Shown in pieces: positions 63,076 to 64,000 of a stretch of 64,000 nucleotides of DNA. The notes beneath the pieces were generated by a model. It made no database searches. It was not told the origin of the DNA and was given only the letters and a program-made list of their open reading frames with translations. Each line of letters starts with the position of its first letter. Position 1 is the first letter of the stretch. Source of the DNA: Maea johnstoni (taxonomy: Eukaryota; Annelida; Polychaeta; Spionida; Magelonidae); NCBI GenBank assembly GCA_963942565.1, contig OZ012686.1, positions 34,439,699-34,503,698 on the forward strand, read 5' to 3'. The position numbers and the translations under genes are program-made.

Positions 63076-64000
63076 GTAAGACATTGCACTGAATACAGAA
63101 TAGAATGAGCACTGGCCTGGTAAGCATAGGCTGCTGGTACTTGACTAGCAAGCTTGGCCCGACCTGCATGCATGCTAATCCTTATAGACTTCACACTTAG
63201 GCTTGCTAATCCTTAGTTTTGTCATAATAATAAAAATGATTTCGATTATGAAAGGGTCAGCATTTAATTACCACTGTCAAAATATCCATGATATGAGACC
63301 CATTTTTTCTCATTTATCTGGATAGAAATGGATGAAAGATTATATTAATAAAAAAGAATACAAAAATATTGAATAAATCTTAGAATAAAAGCGCTCAATG
63401 AAAGGAGCCATTGGTTGGTTCTTAGTAACGGCTCTATTTCTTACATATAATAAGCTGTTTTCAAAGATGTCTCTAAAATGACAAGGTCGGAGGTTAGATA
63501 TTTAATTCCTGTTCTTAATGGAACGGACATTTTACATGACTGTTTGCCATGCAGGTGCCTGGGTATAGATAAGCTGACACACCCATAACGCCACAGCTAA
63601 TGATAGCATTAGCACGCAGCTGAGCGGGTAATGAATATATGTGCCTTATTATTTCACCCCCTGCACGGCTGGGAATGCATGGGAAACTGCCCTTCTGGTC
63701 ACAGGCAGTACGTGACTCAGGGCATAACACTAACCTTCAAGGTACGCTTACCTGGTAGGGTATCTGAAATTTGAAATCCACTTCCCAAAAACAAAACTCA
63801 CTTCCCCAACTCAAAAAAATCCACTCTTTGGTCTAGGGTTGATGGCATCTGTGATGGCATTTGTGCATGAATGAAAAAAATGATGGTGAGCGCAAAAGTG
63901 ATGTAGTGTTGTATTAACTTCCCCAACAATTTAAAAAGATGTTGCCTAGGTAGGATAACTATTTATCTAAATTTGCTTCCCGACTGCCATTTTCTGGTGA
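63076..64000 (+). other. CATSPERG intron, continues past the window
   Basis: No exon with good splice sites was found after the donor at 63076. Confidence 0.5.

Overview
The window looks like nuclear DNA of a marine invertebrate animal, most likely a deuterostome (an echinoderm or a close relative). Genes are split into many short GT-AG exons, introns are AT-rich and crowded with DNA-transposon relics, and one gene encodes a CatSper sperm-channel subunit. The species cannot be fixed from the sequence alone. Reading exon by exon and checking splice phases gives five protein-coding genes. (1) + strand, 13-12117: the C-terminal two thirds of glycogen phosphorylase, cut by the window start. (2) - strand, 23397-16530: a complete nine-exon MRPS5 (mitoribosomal protein uS5m). 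(3) + strand, 23502-29571: a complete four-exon COX16 (cytochrome c oxidase assembly). (4) - strand, 33855-32860: an ABRA/STARS-like protein with a glutamine-rich repeat N-terminus and a C-terminal Costars domain. (5) + strand, 47703-63075: the N-terminal part of CATSPERG, with its first exon not found and its end beyond the window. MRPS5 and COX16 are head to head, with only 104 bp between their start codons. That gap holds two CCAAT boxes in a perfect inverted repeat, so the two mitochondrial genes probably share a promoter. Glycogen phosphorylase and MRPS5 converge, as do COX16 and the ABRA-like gene. The genes do not form one pathway. Energy metabolism (glycogen breakdown, mitochondrial translation, complex IV assembly), actin/SRF signalling and sperm calcium entry are represented. 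About 33.9-47.7 kb is a gene-free belt of non-autonomous DNA elements: palindromic MITEs, large foldback elements, inverted 68-bp satellites, (TA)n and G-tracts. Several elements are bounded by target-site duplications: a 1.76-kb hAT (8 bp) nested inside another MITE, a 457-bp hAT-like MITE (8 bp), a Mutator-like element (9 bp), a PIF/Harbinger-like MITE (TTA), a piggyBac-like MITE (TTAA), and a 4.9-kb inverted-repeat giant (TTA) inside a CATSPERG intron that also carries a LINE 3' fragment. The most striking pattern is that both long genes carry repeated tandem duplications (about 100-160 bp units) straddling exon-intron borders, leaving decoy splice sites and partial exons next to real ones. 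One duplication in glycogen phosphorylase yields two intact 67-nt exons that splice phase forces to be mutually exclusive.
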